Positions 15,103-21,546 of a DNA stretch of 23,001 bases are shown in pieces (position 1 is the stretch's first letter; each line of letters starts with the position of its first letter). Position numbers and translations under genes: made by a program. The notes under the pieces are model-generated. The model was not told where the DNA came from, did no database searches, and saw only the letters and a list, made by a program, of their open reading frames with translations. Where the stretch lies: positions 1-23,001 of IMG/VR virus record IMGVR_UViG_3300032087_003494, one strand, 5' to 3'. Origin of the DNA: a virus.

Positions 15103-15233
15103 ACAAACAACACGCACAACAATTGGGCACCGCCATTGGGTGGTGCGCCGTTGCTATTGGGGCCGCAATGGCCTTGCCACCATTTATTAAATTATGTGTG
15201 TACACCATGTGTGTATTGTGGGGTGCCGCATGA
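15099..15233 (+). CDS. Small membrane protein
   Basis: 44 residues, ATG 15099 in an ATGA overlap with the previous stop. The sequence has two hydrophobic stretches (IGWCAVAIGAAMALPPF and IKLCVYTMCVLWGAA) split by Pro-Pro, so it may form one bent span or a helical hairpin. Short N-terminal polar head (MNKQHAQQLG). Its own stop overlaps the next start by ATGA too, so three genes are coupled in a row. A small membrane protein in an early run may act in superinfection exclusion or in host takeover, but nothing in the sequence proves this. Confidence 0.6.
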   Translation: MNKQHAQQLGTAIGWCAVAIGAAMALPPFIKLCVYTMCVLWGAA

Positions 15234-15535
15234 TTAACAACAACGATAAAACGCACCGCATGTTGGTAAAGGAATATGGCCGCCGTGTTGCCAAACAAAT
15301 GTTGATTGGCGCAGGTTTTGCCAATGATTTGCACGCATCCGTTGATGCCTCATCATTCACCCGGCAACAATTGGCGGATGCCATTGGTTGCAGTAAAGCG
15401 GCATTAGATAAATGGCTAAATGGTACCCAATACCCCGCCGTGCACTATTTGTGGCGCATTTGTGTTACCATACACCCAAACCAAACAATTATGGCGTATG
15501 TTGGGTATACCATCAAAATCAGTTTAGAGAGGTAA
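15230..15535 (+). CDS. Small HTH protein (Xre/Cro-like), first of three
   Basis: 101 residues from ATG 15230 (ATGA overlap). Residues 45-82 form a helix-turn-helix of the Xre kind: FTRQQLADAIGCSKAALDKW, then LNGTQYPAVHYLWRIC. The two helices, with the G-C-S turn and A-L-D-K-W recognition helix, match Cro/CI type readers. An N-terminal 40-residue helix region (LVKEYGRRVAKQML) may form a dimer interface. The stop is inside the ribosome binding cassette of rusA: GAG AGG TAA acact ATG. It may bind the palindrome at 14473-14488 and act in early control, which is an inference. Confidence 0.7.
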   Translation: MINNNDKTHRMLVKEYGRRVAKQMLIGAGFANDLHASVDASSFTRQQLADAIGCSKAALDKWLNGTQYPAVHYLWRICVTIHPNQTIMAYVGYTIKISLER

Positions 15536-15539
15536 CACT

Positions 15540-15962
15540 ATGTGGGATTGTGTACACACCGGGTTTATATTTGGCCCACCCGTTGCAATGGGGCGGCCAC
15601 GTATGACAAGGCAGGGTAAAGCATACACCCCCGCCAAATCACGGGAATACATGGCCGATGCCGTTGAACAAATCCAAAAGCAATATGGCGATGCGGCGCA
15701 ATTGGCAAACGAACCGTTGCGCCTGCAATTGGTGTTTGTACACAAAAGGCCCGCACGAATTAAACGCACGCAGCGCACACCCAAAACCACCAAACCCGAT
15801 ATCGATAACCTGATCAAAATGGTAATGGATGCGTTAACCAAATCGGGCATTTGGTTGGATGATAATATCGTAACCGAGGTGGCGGCATCCGATTGGTACG
15901 CCAACGAGTACGAACAACCACACGTAATGTATAGCATTTACACACAACGCCGGGGCATGTAA
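15540..15962 (+). CDS. rusA: RusA-family Holliday junction resolvase
   Basis: 140 residues, ATG 15540 after GAGGTAACACT. RusA cuts four-way DNA junctions as a dimer with Mg2+. The diagnostic parts are GRPRMTRQGKAYTPAKSREY (residues 18-37) and KPDIDNLIKMVMDALTKSGI (85-104), followed by W-L-D-D-N-I-V (105-111). D87, D89 and D107 or D108 match the catalytic Asp set of the family. Length (about 120-140) is normal. In phages RusA removes branched DNA before packaging or during recombination. Its place in the replication run fits. Confidence 0.93.
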   Translation: MWDCVHTGFIFGPPVAMGRPRMTRQGKAYTPAKSREYMADAVEQIQKQYGDAAQLANEPLRLQLVFVHKRPARIKRTQRTPKTTKPDIDNLIKMVMDALTKSGIWLDDNIVTEVAASDWYANEYEQPHVMYSIYTQRRGM

Positions 15963-16003
15963 CAACAAACATTGCGGCGTTGTATTCCATCCGAGGCAAA
16001 CAA

Positions 16004-16858
16004 ATGGAAATTACAACATTTACAAACCTGTTTAACACCAACGGGGTGCGCCAAACGTGTACGCCTGCGATGTTGGCTAAAGCGTTAACGGCACCCATGG
16101 CCAACCGTGGTGCCAAAAAACATGTGCCATTGTGGAGCCCCACAACATTTGCGGGTACCCGTGCCAAATCTAATGCCGTTGATATATGGGCATTGGTGTT
16201 TGATATGGATGATGGTTTGGCACCGTTTGATACGTGGCGCATGTTTACCGATTGGCAAGTAATCGCACATACATCATTTAGCCACAAACCGTACCACCAC
16301 AAATACCGTATTGTATTACCGTTGGCGCAACCCGTACCCGCAACCGATTGGGGCCGGGCCTCAACGGCTGCAAATCAGTTTTGGGCACATGTGGTGGGGC
16401 GTGGTACCCCTGATCAATCCGCCATACATGATAACGCCCGGGCATACTATCGTTACAGTATTCCAAACGGATGCGATCCCGAGGGCCACCCATTGCACCC
16501 CGCCCAATATCACCAAACGGCGGTGCATTTGGATGGCGATCCGTTAATACTCAAATACGACCACATAACCGAGGCGGCACCACGCCACGCAGCCCGTACA
16601 AAACCAACACAATTGCGTGGATCTAGTGTGAAAACGTACGAAATGGCAATGATGGATCCAGAGGTACGGCGCAATGTTGCCAATGCCGTTGGTGCATCTA
16701 TACAGGGCAATACGGCCCGCAACATTTTGTGCCCCGGTTGCGCCAAACGTGAGGTTTATTTTTCAATCGATCCCACATCCATTGGTGCCGTTGTTTGGCC
16801 ACGCTGTAACAGGCAAGACAAATGCGCATGGTTTGGCAAGTTGGATCAATTGGTATAA
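16004..16858 (+). CDS. AEP-type primase (PrimPol-like) with C-terminal zinc ribbon
   Basis: 284 residues from ATG 16004, set by GAGG 8 nt upstream; ATG 15980 in frame lacks a site. The core has the marks of archaeo-eukaryotic primases: D67-M-D69 (VFDMDDG) for metal binding, H89 in HTSFSHKPYHHKYRIVLPL (89-107), and the D-Q-S-A-I-H-D-N-A-R-A-Y-Y-R-Y-S-I-P segment (137-154). A C-terminal four-Cys site (C243, C246, C268, C274) forms a zinc ribbon. It would lay down primers, and perhaps extend them, at the origin region 14.4 kb. It works naturally with the VapE-like ATPase at 18851-20134; in many phages and islands the two are fused or neighbours. Confidence 0.82.
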   Translation: MEITTFTNLFNTNGVRQTCTPAMLAKALTAPMANRGAKKHVPLWSPTTFAGTRAKSNAVDIWALVFDMDDGLAPFDTWRMFTDWQVIAHTSFSHKPYHHKYRIVLPLAQPVPATDWGRASTAANQFWAHVVGRGTPDQSAIHDNARAYYRYSIPNGCDPEGHPLHPAQYHQTAVHLDGDPLILKYDHITEAAPRHAARTKPTQLRGSSVKTYEMAMMDPEVRRNVANAVGASIQGNTARNILCPGCAKREVYFSIDPTSIGAVVWPRCNRQDKCAWFGKLDQLV

Positions 16859-16871
16859 CGGAGGCAACAAC

Positions 16872-17123
16872 ATGAAATTATCAAAAAACTTTTGTTGGTA
16901 CACATTTCAAAAAGCAGCAATGAGCAGAAAAACAAGTTTTTACACGGATGGATGGATATATGACATTTTATATAAAAACGATGGATACAGGATTACCAAT
17001 AAAAGGCCGGCAGATAAAACAGACATTGTAACAAAACAAGACGAACACAATGCAACCATGCCGGATGGTACCCCATTGTATTTTACTAATGGTGCATACA
17101 AACCATTACCAAAAAAAGGGTAA
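16872..17123 (+). CDS. Unknown small early protein
   Basis: 83 residues, ATG 16872 after GGAGGCAACAAC. Rich in Lys, Tyr and Phe (FCWYTFQKAAMSRKTSFY; WIYDILYKNDGYRI). No membrane span or known motif. A C-terminal MPDGTPLYFTNGAYKPL part looks like a beta hairpin. Base composition is more AT-rich than the neighbours, a mild sign of separate origin. The stop (GGG TAA) lies in the ribosome binding cassette of the next gene. Not recognised. Confidence 0.55.
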   Translation: MKLSKNFCWYTFQKAAMSRKTSFYTDGWIYDILYKNDGYRITNKRPADKTDIVTKQDEHNATMPDGTPLYFTNGAYKPLPKKG

Positions 17124-17127
17124 CAAC

Positions 17128-17439
17128 ATGAAACGCAAACATTTTACCAAACCACCCGGTTTATCATCGTTTGGCAATTGGCTATTTGCCGAACTGTTTA
17201 CACGCAATATCACTATTAACGAAATGGCGGCCAAATTGGATACATCACGCACAACATTGATATCATACATGCAGCACCCAACACGGATACCAGGCCACCG
17301 CATTTTGCAAATATGCGCCATACTATCGCCAACCGTGATGCATTACCACAAAATGGTGCCAAATGCCATGCGGGCGTTGCCAAACTACAACACCATTTAC
17401 AACACACAAAAGGAGGCACAACACAATGCCAAACATTAA
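17128..17439 (+). CDS. Small HTH protein, second of three
   Basis: 103 residues from ATG 17128, preceded by AAAGGGTAACAAC. Residues 27-64 form an Xre-like helix-turn-helix: ITINEMAAKLDTSRTTLISY, then MQHPTRIPGHRILQICAIL. The pattern of two helices followed by P-x-x-x-x-I-L-Q-I-C is shared with the proteins at 15230 and 18595. The C-terminal 40 residues are polar and short of structure. It overlaps the adenine methyltransferase by 14 bp, whose AAAGGAGG site lies inside this gene, so both are probably produced together. Target unknown. Confidence 0.68.
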   Translation: MKRKHFTKPPGLSSFGNWLFAELFTRNITINEMAAKLDTSRTTLISYMQHPTRIPGHRILQICAILSPTVMHYHKMVPNAMRALPNYNTIYNTQKEAQHNAKH

Positions 17440-18061
17440 TTTACATTTGGGTAATTCACTCGAGGCCATGCGCAAAATGCCCGATAACAAATACACGTTG
17501 GCCATTGTGGATCCGCCGTACGGTATGGGCCATAAAGCGTGGCAAGGTGGGTTACCTGAGAGATACGGCACCCGTGTATTTTTCAATATGAAAGATAAAG
17601 CCCAACACTGGGATGTGGCACCCGGGCCCGAATACTTTGATCAATTGATGCGTGTATCCCAAAACCAAATCATATGGGGCGGTAATTATTTCCCGAGTAT
17701 TTGGCAACATGGTGGCCGTTGTGTAATTGCATGGGATAAATGCCAACCGTGGCCTAATTTCTCGCAAATCGAGTTGGCATGGACATCATACAACAAACCC
17801 GCCAAACTGTTTAAATATGATAACCGCACAAAAGGCAAGATCCACCCAACACAAAAGCCGATTGATCTGTATTTGTGGTTATTAGATACGTTTGCACAAC
17901 CGGGTGATACCATTTTGGATACCCATTTGGGATCGGGATCCATTGCATGCGCCTGTTATGATGCGGGGTACGATCTAGATGCGTGGGAAATTGATCCAGA
18001 ATACCACGCCGCAGCCACCGCACGATACAACGAACACAGCCGCCAAACCAAACTATTTTAA
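17426..18061 (+). CDS. DNA methyltransferase, probably adenine-N6, beta class
   Basis: 211 residues. ATG 17426 is chosen because AAGGAGG lies 9 nt upstream; longer in-frame starts would overlap the HTH gene further. Motif IV D29-P-P-Y-G comes first, then IIWGGNYFPSIWQ, a K-I-H-P-T-Q-K-P segment (around 137-144) and motif I D165-x-H-x-G-S-G-S, with E188 (AWEID) as motif II. This order (IV before I) marks the beta group, and DPPY favours adenine-N6 over cytosine-N4. There is no separate target domain, so specificity is not predictable. No restriction partner is near, so it is an orphan that would shield phage DNA or mark origins. Confidence 0.9.
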   Translation: MPNINLHLGNSLEAMRKMPDNKYTLAIVDPPYGMGHKAWQGGLPERYGTRVFFNMKDKAQHWDVAPGPEYFDQLMRVSQNQIIWGGNYFPSIWQHGGRCVIAWDKCQPWPNFSQIELAWTSYNKPAKLFKYDNRTKGKIHPTQKPIDLYLWLLDTFAQPGDTILDTHLGSGSIACACYDAGYDLDAWEIDPEYHAAATARYNEHSRQTKLF

Positions 18062-18087
18062 CAACAACAACAACCGAGGTAACAACA

Positions 18088-18345
18088 ATGGTACACACCA
18101 AAATTACATTTAACGGGCAACAACGAGTTGCCACCAACATGCAAGGCCAACAATGCAAAGTATGGGGCGCATGTACGTTGCATATTTGGATTGCAGGCCA
18201 ATGGGCAATTGAGGGGCATTATATCAATACTGATACGGCAAACCACATGGCCAAACAATACAAACGTAACAAACGCCGTTTGGCACAATTTACCGATATG
18301 ATTTTACACCGCCGCAAATATCCAATGGCACAACAACCGAGGTAA
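18088..18345 (+). CDS. Unknown small basic protein
   Basis: 85 residues; ATG 18088 after the full cassette GAGGTAACAACA. The N-terminal part is beta-like (KITFNGQQRVAT; KVWGACTLHIWIAGQW). The last 35 residues are a basic helix (MAKQYKRNKRRLAQFTDMIL, HRRKYP), suggesting nucleic acid binding. Ends in CCG AGG TAA, so its stop codon is also part of the ribosome binding site of the gene at 18350. No family recognised. Confidence 0.6.
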   Translation: MVHTKITFNGQQRVATNMQGQQCKVWGACTLHIWIAGQWAIEGHYINTDTANHMAKQYKRNKRRLAQFTDMILHRRKYPMAQQPR

Positions 18346-18349
18346 CAAC

Positions 18350-18598
18350 ATGAGTAAACAACAAATTGATATACGGCGGTGGGCCTATTGCCGCCAAACA
18401 TGCATAGAAATTGCGCAGGCCATACAAACATTGGCCAATGGCGATTTGGAAACAATGCAACGCATTTGGGATGCACCAACACCCGAGGAGCGCAAACAGG
18501 TGTTGCAAATGGCATGGGGCACCGCCAAACCGAGTTTAACAACAATGTTTTGGGGATGGGGTACCGAGATCGAACGGCCAACGGATGGTGGCAAATGA
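18350..18598 (+). CDS. Unknown small helical protein
   Basis: 82 residues, ATG 18350 after GAGGTAACAAC. It is mostly helical (IRRWAYCRQTCIEIAQAIQT; TPEERKQVLQMAWGTA) with a Trp-rich end (MFWGWGTEIERPTDGGK). No catalytic motif or membrane span. Overlaps the next gene by ATGA. Lying between the methyltransferase and the VapE gene in one run, it may be an accessory to replication, but this is only from position. Confidence 0.58.
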   Translation: MSKQQIDIRRWAYCRQTCIEIAQAIQTLANGDLETMQRIWDAPTPEERKQVLQMAWGTAKPSLTTMFWGWGTEIERPTDGGK

Positions 18599-18867
18599 AC
18601 ACACAAACATTTACAACGTGGTTAAATTCTACAATTCAGAATATGGAATTAACCCGGCGTGCATTTGCAGATCTCGCCAACGTTGGGTACCAAACATTGC
18701 ACCCATGGCGTTTACGGGATTTTGATCCGAGCATGATCACATTTATCAGGGTGTGCCATGCGGTGGCCAAATTAACCAACCGCCCATTGCATGTGGTAAT
18801 ATGTGAGGCCATACAAACAACAAAAGCATACAAACAATTAGGGGTACAAAATGACACAGATCAATGA
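18595..18867 (+). CDS. Small HTH protein, third of three
   Basis: 90 residues, ATG 18595 in an ATGA overlap. Residues 18-50 give a helix-turn-helix: ELTRRAFADLANVGYQTLHP, then W-R-L-R-D-F-D-P. It continues with ITFIRVCHAVAKLTNRPLH, the same post-HTH helix type as in the proteins at 15230 and 17128. The turn (N-V-G-Y) is less typical, so DNA binding is likely but not sure. It overlaps the VapE-like gene by 17 bp, whose site AGGGG lies inside it. It may regulate or load the replication genes. Confidence 0.6.
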   Translation: MNTQTFTTWLNSTIQNMELTRRAFADLANVGYQTLHPWRLRDFDPSMITFIRVCHAVAKLTNRPLHVVICEAIQTTKAYKQLGVQNDTDQ

Positions 18868-20134
18868 TATTATTGCGGCATCAGGCGTTGTAATCGATAA
18901 ATCACATTGCCCACAATCGGGCCATTTGCCTACGTGGCATGTGTTGCGTAAATCCCCGGCCAAATTTGATGCCGATGGGAATATCACCAAATTGCCCAAT
19001 GCCATCAATTGCCGCCACAATTTGGCGTTGATCCTCGAGGGCGATCCAAAATACGATACGTTGGCGTATTGTGAACACTCCGATCGTTTATTGTTTCATG
19101 GCGACATGATCGAGCCTGCACAGTTGCAACAAATCGCATTGGATTTAGAGCGGGATTATCGTTTAAAATGTAAGGATAACGAACTAACCGGGGCCATTGT
19201 ACGGGTTGCCAATATGAATACCGTTGAGCCCATTAAAGAGTGGCTACAAGCATTGGCACCATGGGATGGCACACCACGCATTAACGGCATGTTTACCGAA
19301 CGATGGGGCGTTGAGACACCCGCCACAAAAGAAGAGCAACAATTTATTGGCATGTTGGCGGTGCGTTGGATGGTATCACTCGTTGCCCGCATTATGGATC
19401 CCGGTTGCGATGTGCACACGGTTTTAACATTGGTTGGGCCAAAAGGGATGGGCAAAAGCCGTGGGCTACGTGCATTGGCTTCTAAACCGTGGTTTAGTGA
19501 TTCCAATATCAACATTACCAACAAAAGCGCCTACGAGTTGTTGCACCAATCATTGGTGTGGGTTTGGGAATTGGCAGAAATGCACGCATTACATGGCCGC
19601 AGTGCCAACAATGCCAAAATGTTTTTAACCAGTGCGGCGGATCGATATCGGCCAACATGGGGTAAAACACCCGTGTTACGCCAACGCCGTACGGTATTTG
19701 TAGCCACCACGAACGATTACCAATTTTTATCGGATGGCCCCGAACGGCGTTTTTGGCCATTGAAAGTGGTTAATAAAATTGATGTTGATTGGGTTGCATC
19801 CAATCGGGTACAATTGTTTGCCGAGGCGTTGCACATGTACAAAGGGGGCACCAAATGGTTTTTAAACGATATCGAAGAGATCACACTCGAACGTATGCAA
19901 CAGGCGTTTATTATTTCCGATCCATGGGCTACGGCTGCGCAATCGGTATTGGAAAACGATAACCCCGATTTGTTACCCACAACCGATGCCATTATGGATG
20001 CGTTGGATATCCCAAAAGCACAACGCAATGTTGGGTATTCCCGCCGCATTTCGCAAATATGCCGTGATTTGGGATATCAAGTAAAGCAAACCCGAGGCAA
20101 GCGCATTTGGGTAAACCGCAGGGGTGGCAAATGA
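18851..20134 (+). CDS. VapE-like (VirE) P-loop ATPase, replicative helicase
   Basis: 427 residues, ATG 18851 after GGGGTACAAA. Residues 125-145 carry the family opening (IKEWLQALAPWDGTPRI). Walker A is G-P-K-G-M-G-K-S (196-203). Walker B is V-W-V-W-E-L-A-E (236-243). Sensor T-T-N-D is at 286-289. The arginine finger R-R-F-W-P (299-303) is the hallmark of the virulence-associated E family. These ATPases act as hexameric helicases in phage and island replication, normally with an AEP primase, as here with the gene at 16004. The N-terminal 110 residues hold a His/Cys-rich part (CRHNLAL, YCEHSDRLLFHGD) of unknown role. The C-terminus (RNVGYSRRISQICRDLGYQV) looks like a winged helix for DNA contact. 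Confidence 0.9.
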   Translation: MTQINDIIAASGVVIDKSHCPQSGHLPTWHVLRKSPAKFDADGNITKLPNAINCRHNLALILEGDPKYDTLAYCEHSDRLLFHGDMIEPAQLQQIALDLERDYRLKCKDNELTGAIVRVANMNTVEPIKEWLQALAPWDGTPRINGMFTERWGVETPATKEEQQFIGMLAVRWMVSLVARIMDPGCDVHTVLTLVGPKGMGKSRGLRALASKPWFSDSNINITNKSAYELLHQSLVWVWELAEMHALHGRSANNAKMFLTSAADRYRPTWGKTPVLRQRRTVFVATTNDYQFLSDGPERRFWPLKVVNKIDVDWVASNRVQLFAEALHMYKGGTKWFLNDIEEITLERMQQAFIISDPWATAAQSVLENDNPDLLPTTDAIMDALDIPKAQRNVGYSRRISQICRDLGYQVKQTRGKRIWVNRRGGK

Positions 20135-20889
20135 TACGCATTGGATCACTTTTCTCCGGTGTGGGCGGGTTTGAACTCGGGATCGAGCGGGCAATCCCAA
20201 ATGCCCACACCATTTGGCAAGTAGAACAAGATACATTTTGCCAATCAATTTTACGTAAACATTGGCCCAACGCCACAATTTACGATGATGTACGCACCGT
20301 TGGTGCACACAATTTACAACCAATCGATATTTTAATTGGTGGTTTCCCATGTCAGGATATATCCACCGCAGGCAAACAAAGAGGTATTATAAATGGCACA
20401 CGCTCGGGTTTATGGTGGGAAATGCACCGCCTTGTATTGGAATTACGACCACGAATTATTATCATGGAAAACGTGGCAAACATCATTCGATTGGGCGGCA
20501 CCGATGTTGTTGGATCGCTTGCCAACATCGGGTATGATTGTGAATGGAGCGTTATATCGGCTCGACAATTTGGCGCACCCCACATGCGCAAACGTTGGTT
20601 TTGTGTTGCCTACCCCAACGTGTCACGATGTAAAAAACGCAATGAGCCCATCATGTTGGAACAGAGCGGCGGATCTCGGAGTGGAGATCGCAAAATTGGA
20701 GGGGTACACATCAGAAACTATTGGAAAGAAGAAACGCATCCACCCCGATTATGTAACGTGGATGATGGGATTCCCGATCGATTGGCTAAATTAAAGGCGT
20801 TGGGCAATGCGATTGTGCCCCAATGCTCGGAATACATCGGCAAATTGGTTTTACAATCGGGTTTGTTGGATGATTTGATCAACCAGTAA
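20131..20889 (+). CDS. DNA cytosine-5 methyltransferase
   Basis: 252 residues from ATG 20131 (ATGA overlap with the VapE gene). Motif I is L-F-S-G-V-G-G (7-13), motif IV G-G-F-P-C74-Q-D-I-S with the catalytic Cys, motif VI E-N-V (113-115), motif VIII G-A-P-H-M-R-K-R (148-155), motif X G-N-A-I-V-P-Q (225-231). All catalytic parts are intact. Between motifs VIII and X only about 70 residues remain, where a target recognition domain usually takes up more, so the protein is small for its family (HhaI methylase has 327). This same region codes a second protein in the +1 frame (20393-20794). No restriction partner is near. Likely function is protection or marking of phage DNA. Confidence 0.93.
   Translation: MIRIGSLFSGVGGFELGIERAIPNAHTIWQVEQDTFCQSILRKHWPNATIYDDVRTVGAHNLQPIDILIGGFPCQDISTAGKQRGIINGTRSGLWWEMHRLVLELRPRIIIMENVANIIRLGGTDVVGSLANIGYDCEWSVISARQFGAPHMRKRWFCVAYPNVSRCKKRNEPIMLEQSGGSRSGDRKIGGVHIRNYWKEETHPPRLCNVDDGIPDRLAKLKALGNAIVPQCSEYIGKLVLQSGLLDDLINQ
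20381..20395 (+). promoter_or_regulatory. Internal ribosome binding site for the nested gene
   Basis: GAGG (20381-20384), within AAAGAGGT, stands 8 nt before ATG 20393. It lies inside the methyltransferase frame and resembles the GAGGTAACAAC-ATG cassette used by most genes of this phage (7 nt gap). It decides the start of the nested +1 frame gene. Confidence 0.65.
20393..20794 (+). CDS. Nested +1 frame gene inside the C5 methyltransferase (WMMGFP family)
   Basis: 133 residues, entirely inside the methyltransferase gene, one base ahead in frame. It is not random: in order it has S-W-K-T-W-Q-T-S-F (near residue 24), L-P-T-S-G-M-I-V-N-G-A-L-Y-R-L (44-58), F-V-L-P-T-P-T-C-H-D (69-78) and H-P-D-Y-V-T-W-M-M-G-F-P-I-D-W at the end. 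From general knowledge this resembles phage proteins with SW(K/R)TSQ, W/L-P-x-S-G-M-x-x-N-G, (L/W)PTPTxxD and NPxWVEWLMGFPxGW signatures, often found beside C5 methylases. The end is the +1 reading of VDDGIPDRL in the methylase, so both frames carry conserved motifs over the same bases. Function is unknown. It may be a partner of the methylase. A shadow translation of a conserved gene is the competing view, but the internal ribosome binding site and ATG speak against it. Confidence 0.6.
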   Translation: MAHARVYGGKCTALYWNYDHELLSWKTWQTSFDWAAPMLLDRLPTSGMIVNGALYRLDNLAHPTCANVGFVLPTPTCHDVKNAMSPSCWNRAADLGVEIAKLEGYTSETIGKKKRIHPDYVTWMMGFPIDWLN

Positions 20890-20922
20890 ATGCCCACGTG
20901 CAAGTTGTGCGGCGTTGTTATT

Positions 20923-20964
20923 GGCTATATTGTACCAACACACACATGGGGGTACAATATGGCC
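20923..20964 (+). promoter_or_regulatory. Hairpin covering the exonuclease start codon
   Basis: GGCTATATTGTACC (20923-20936) can pair with GGTACAATATGGCC (20951-20964): 14 bp with one U-G wobble, loop of 14 nt. The inner 10 bp (ATATTGTACC / GGTACAATAT) are perfect also as DNA. The right arm holds part of the GGGGGT site (20948-20953) and the ATG at 20959. In RNA this would block initiation until melted. It could alternatively be a DNA operator. Confidence 0.62.
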
Positions 20965-21546
20965 ATTTGTTTTGTAGATACTGAGACAACCGGGTTGGAT
21001 AAATCACGCCACGAAATCATTGAGATCGCAATTATCGTTTGGGATGGTGGGCAATTGAAGGTTTACAACCAACGGTTGTTACCTGTGCACATCGCCACCG
21101 CAGACCCAAAAGCACTAGAGATCAACGGTTATACACCCTCGGGTTGGATGGATGCGCCAACATTTGCCGAACAGGCACAAACCATTGCGGATCTACTATG
21201 TGGTAACATTGTTGTTGGGCACAATATCCAATTCGATATCGCCTTTATAGAAAAGCAATTACGAGGCGCATGTATTCCAATACCGAGGTATCGCACCGTT
21301 GATACATGTACATTGGTACACGAACATTTAACACCCATTGGTTGCCCGGGGCATAGTATGGATAAAGTGCGGGCATATCTCGGTTGGGTACGCCCACATG
21401 CGCATACGGCGTTTGTGGATGCCATGGATTGTTACCGATTGTACAAACTATTGGTGCGGGCCTCAGTGTGGCAGCGGTTTAAAATATGGGCGTTGCATAA
21501 ACTGCGGCCATACATCCAATGGTACAAAACAGATAAAAGCAGATAA
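20959..21546 (+). CDS. DnaQ-like 3'-5' exonuclease (DEDDh)
   Basis: 195 residues from ATG 20959; an alternative ATG at 20890 would add 23 residues (MPTCKLCGVV...) but has no ribosome binding site, while GGGGG precedes 20959 by 6 nt. Exo I V-D7-T-E9-T-T-G, Exo II G-H-N-I-Q-F-D93 and Exo III H149-T-A-F-V-D154 give the complete DEDDh set. The enzyme removes nucleotides from 3' ends with two metals. It could proofread for the primase or host polymerase, or trim DNA in recombination. No polymerase domain is fused. The last residues (KTDKSR) are coded by the CAGATA repeats, which also code the end (KADKSR) of the facing gene. Confidence 0.85.
   Translation: MAICFVDTETTGLDKSRHEIIEIAIIVWDGGQLKVYNQRLLPVHIATADPKALEINGYTPSGWMDAPTFAEQAQTIADLLCGNIVVGHNIQFDIAFIEKQLRGACIPIPRYRTVDTCTLVHEHLTPIGCPGHSMDKVRAYLGWVRPHAHTAFVDAMDCYRLYKLLVRASVWQRFKIWALHKLRPYIQWYKTDKSR

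Noticed and set aside
20349-20537. 62-residue frame also inside the C5 methyltransferase
   Set aside because: Third frame, no ribosome binding site and no recognisable motif, unlike the frame at 20393.
20890-20958. N-terminal extension of the exonuclease with a CxxC
   Set aside because: Only one CxxC pair, so no zinc site; no ribosome binding site before ATG 20890. Kept only as an alternative.
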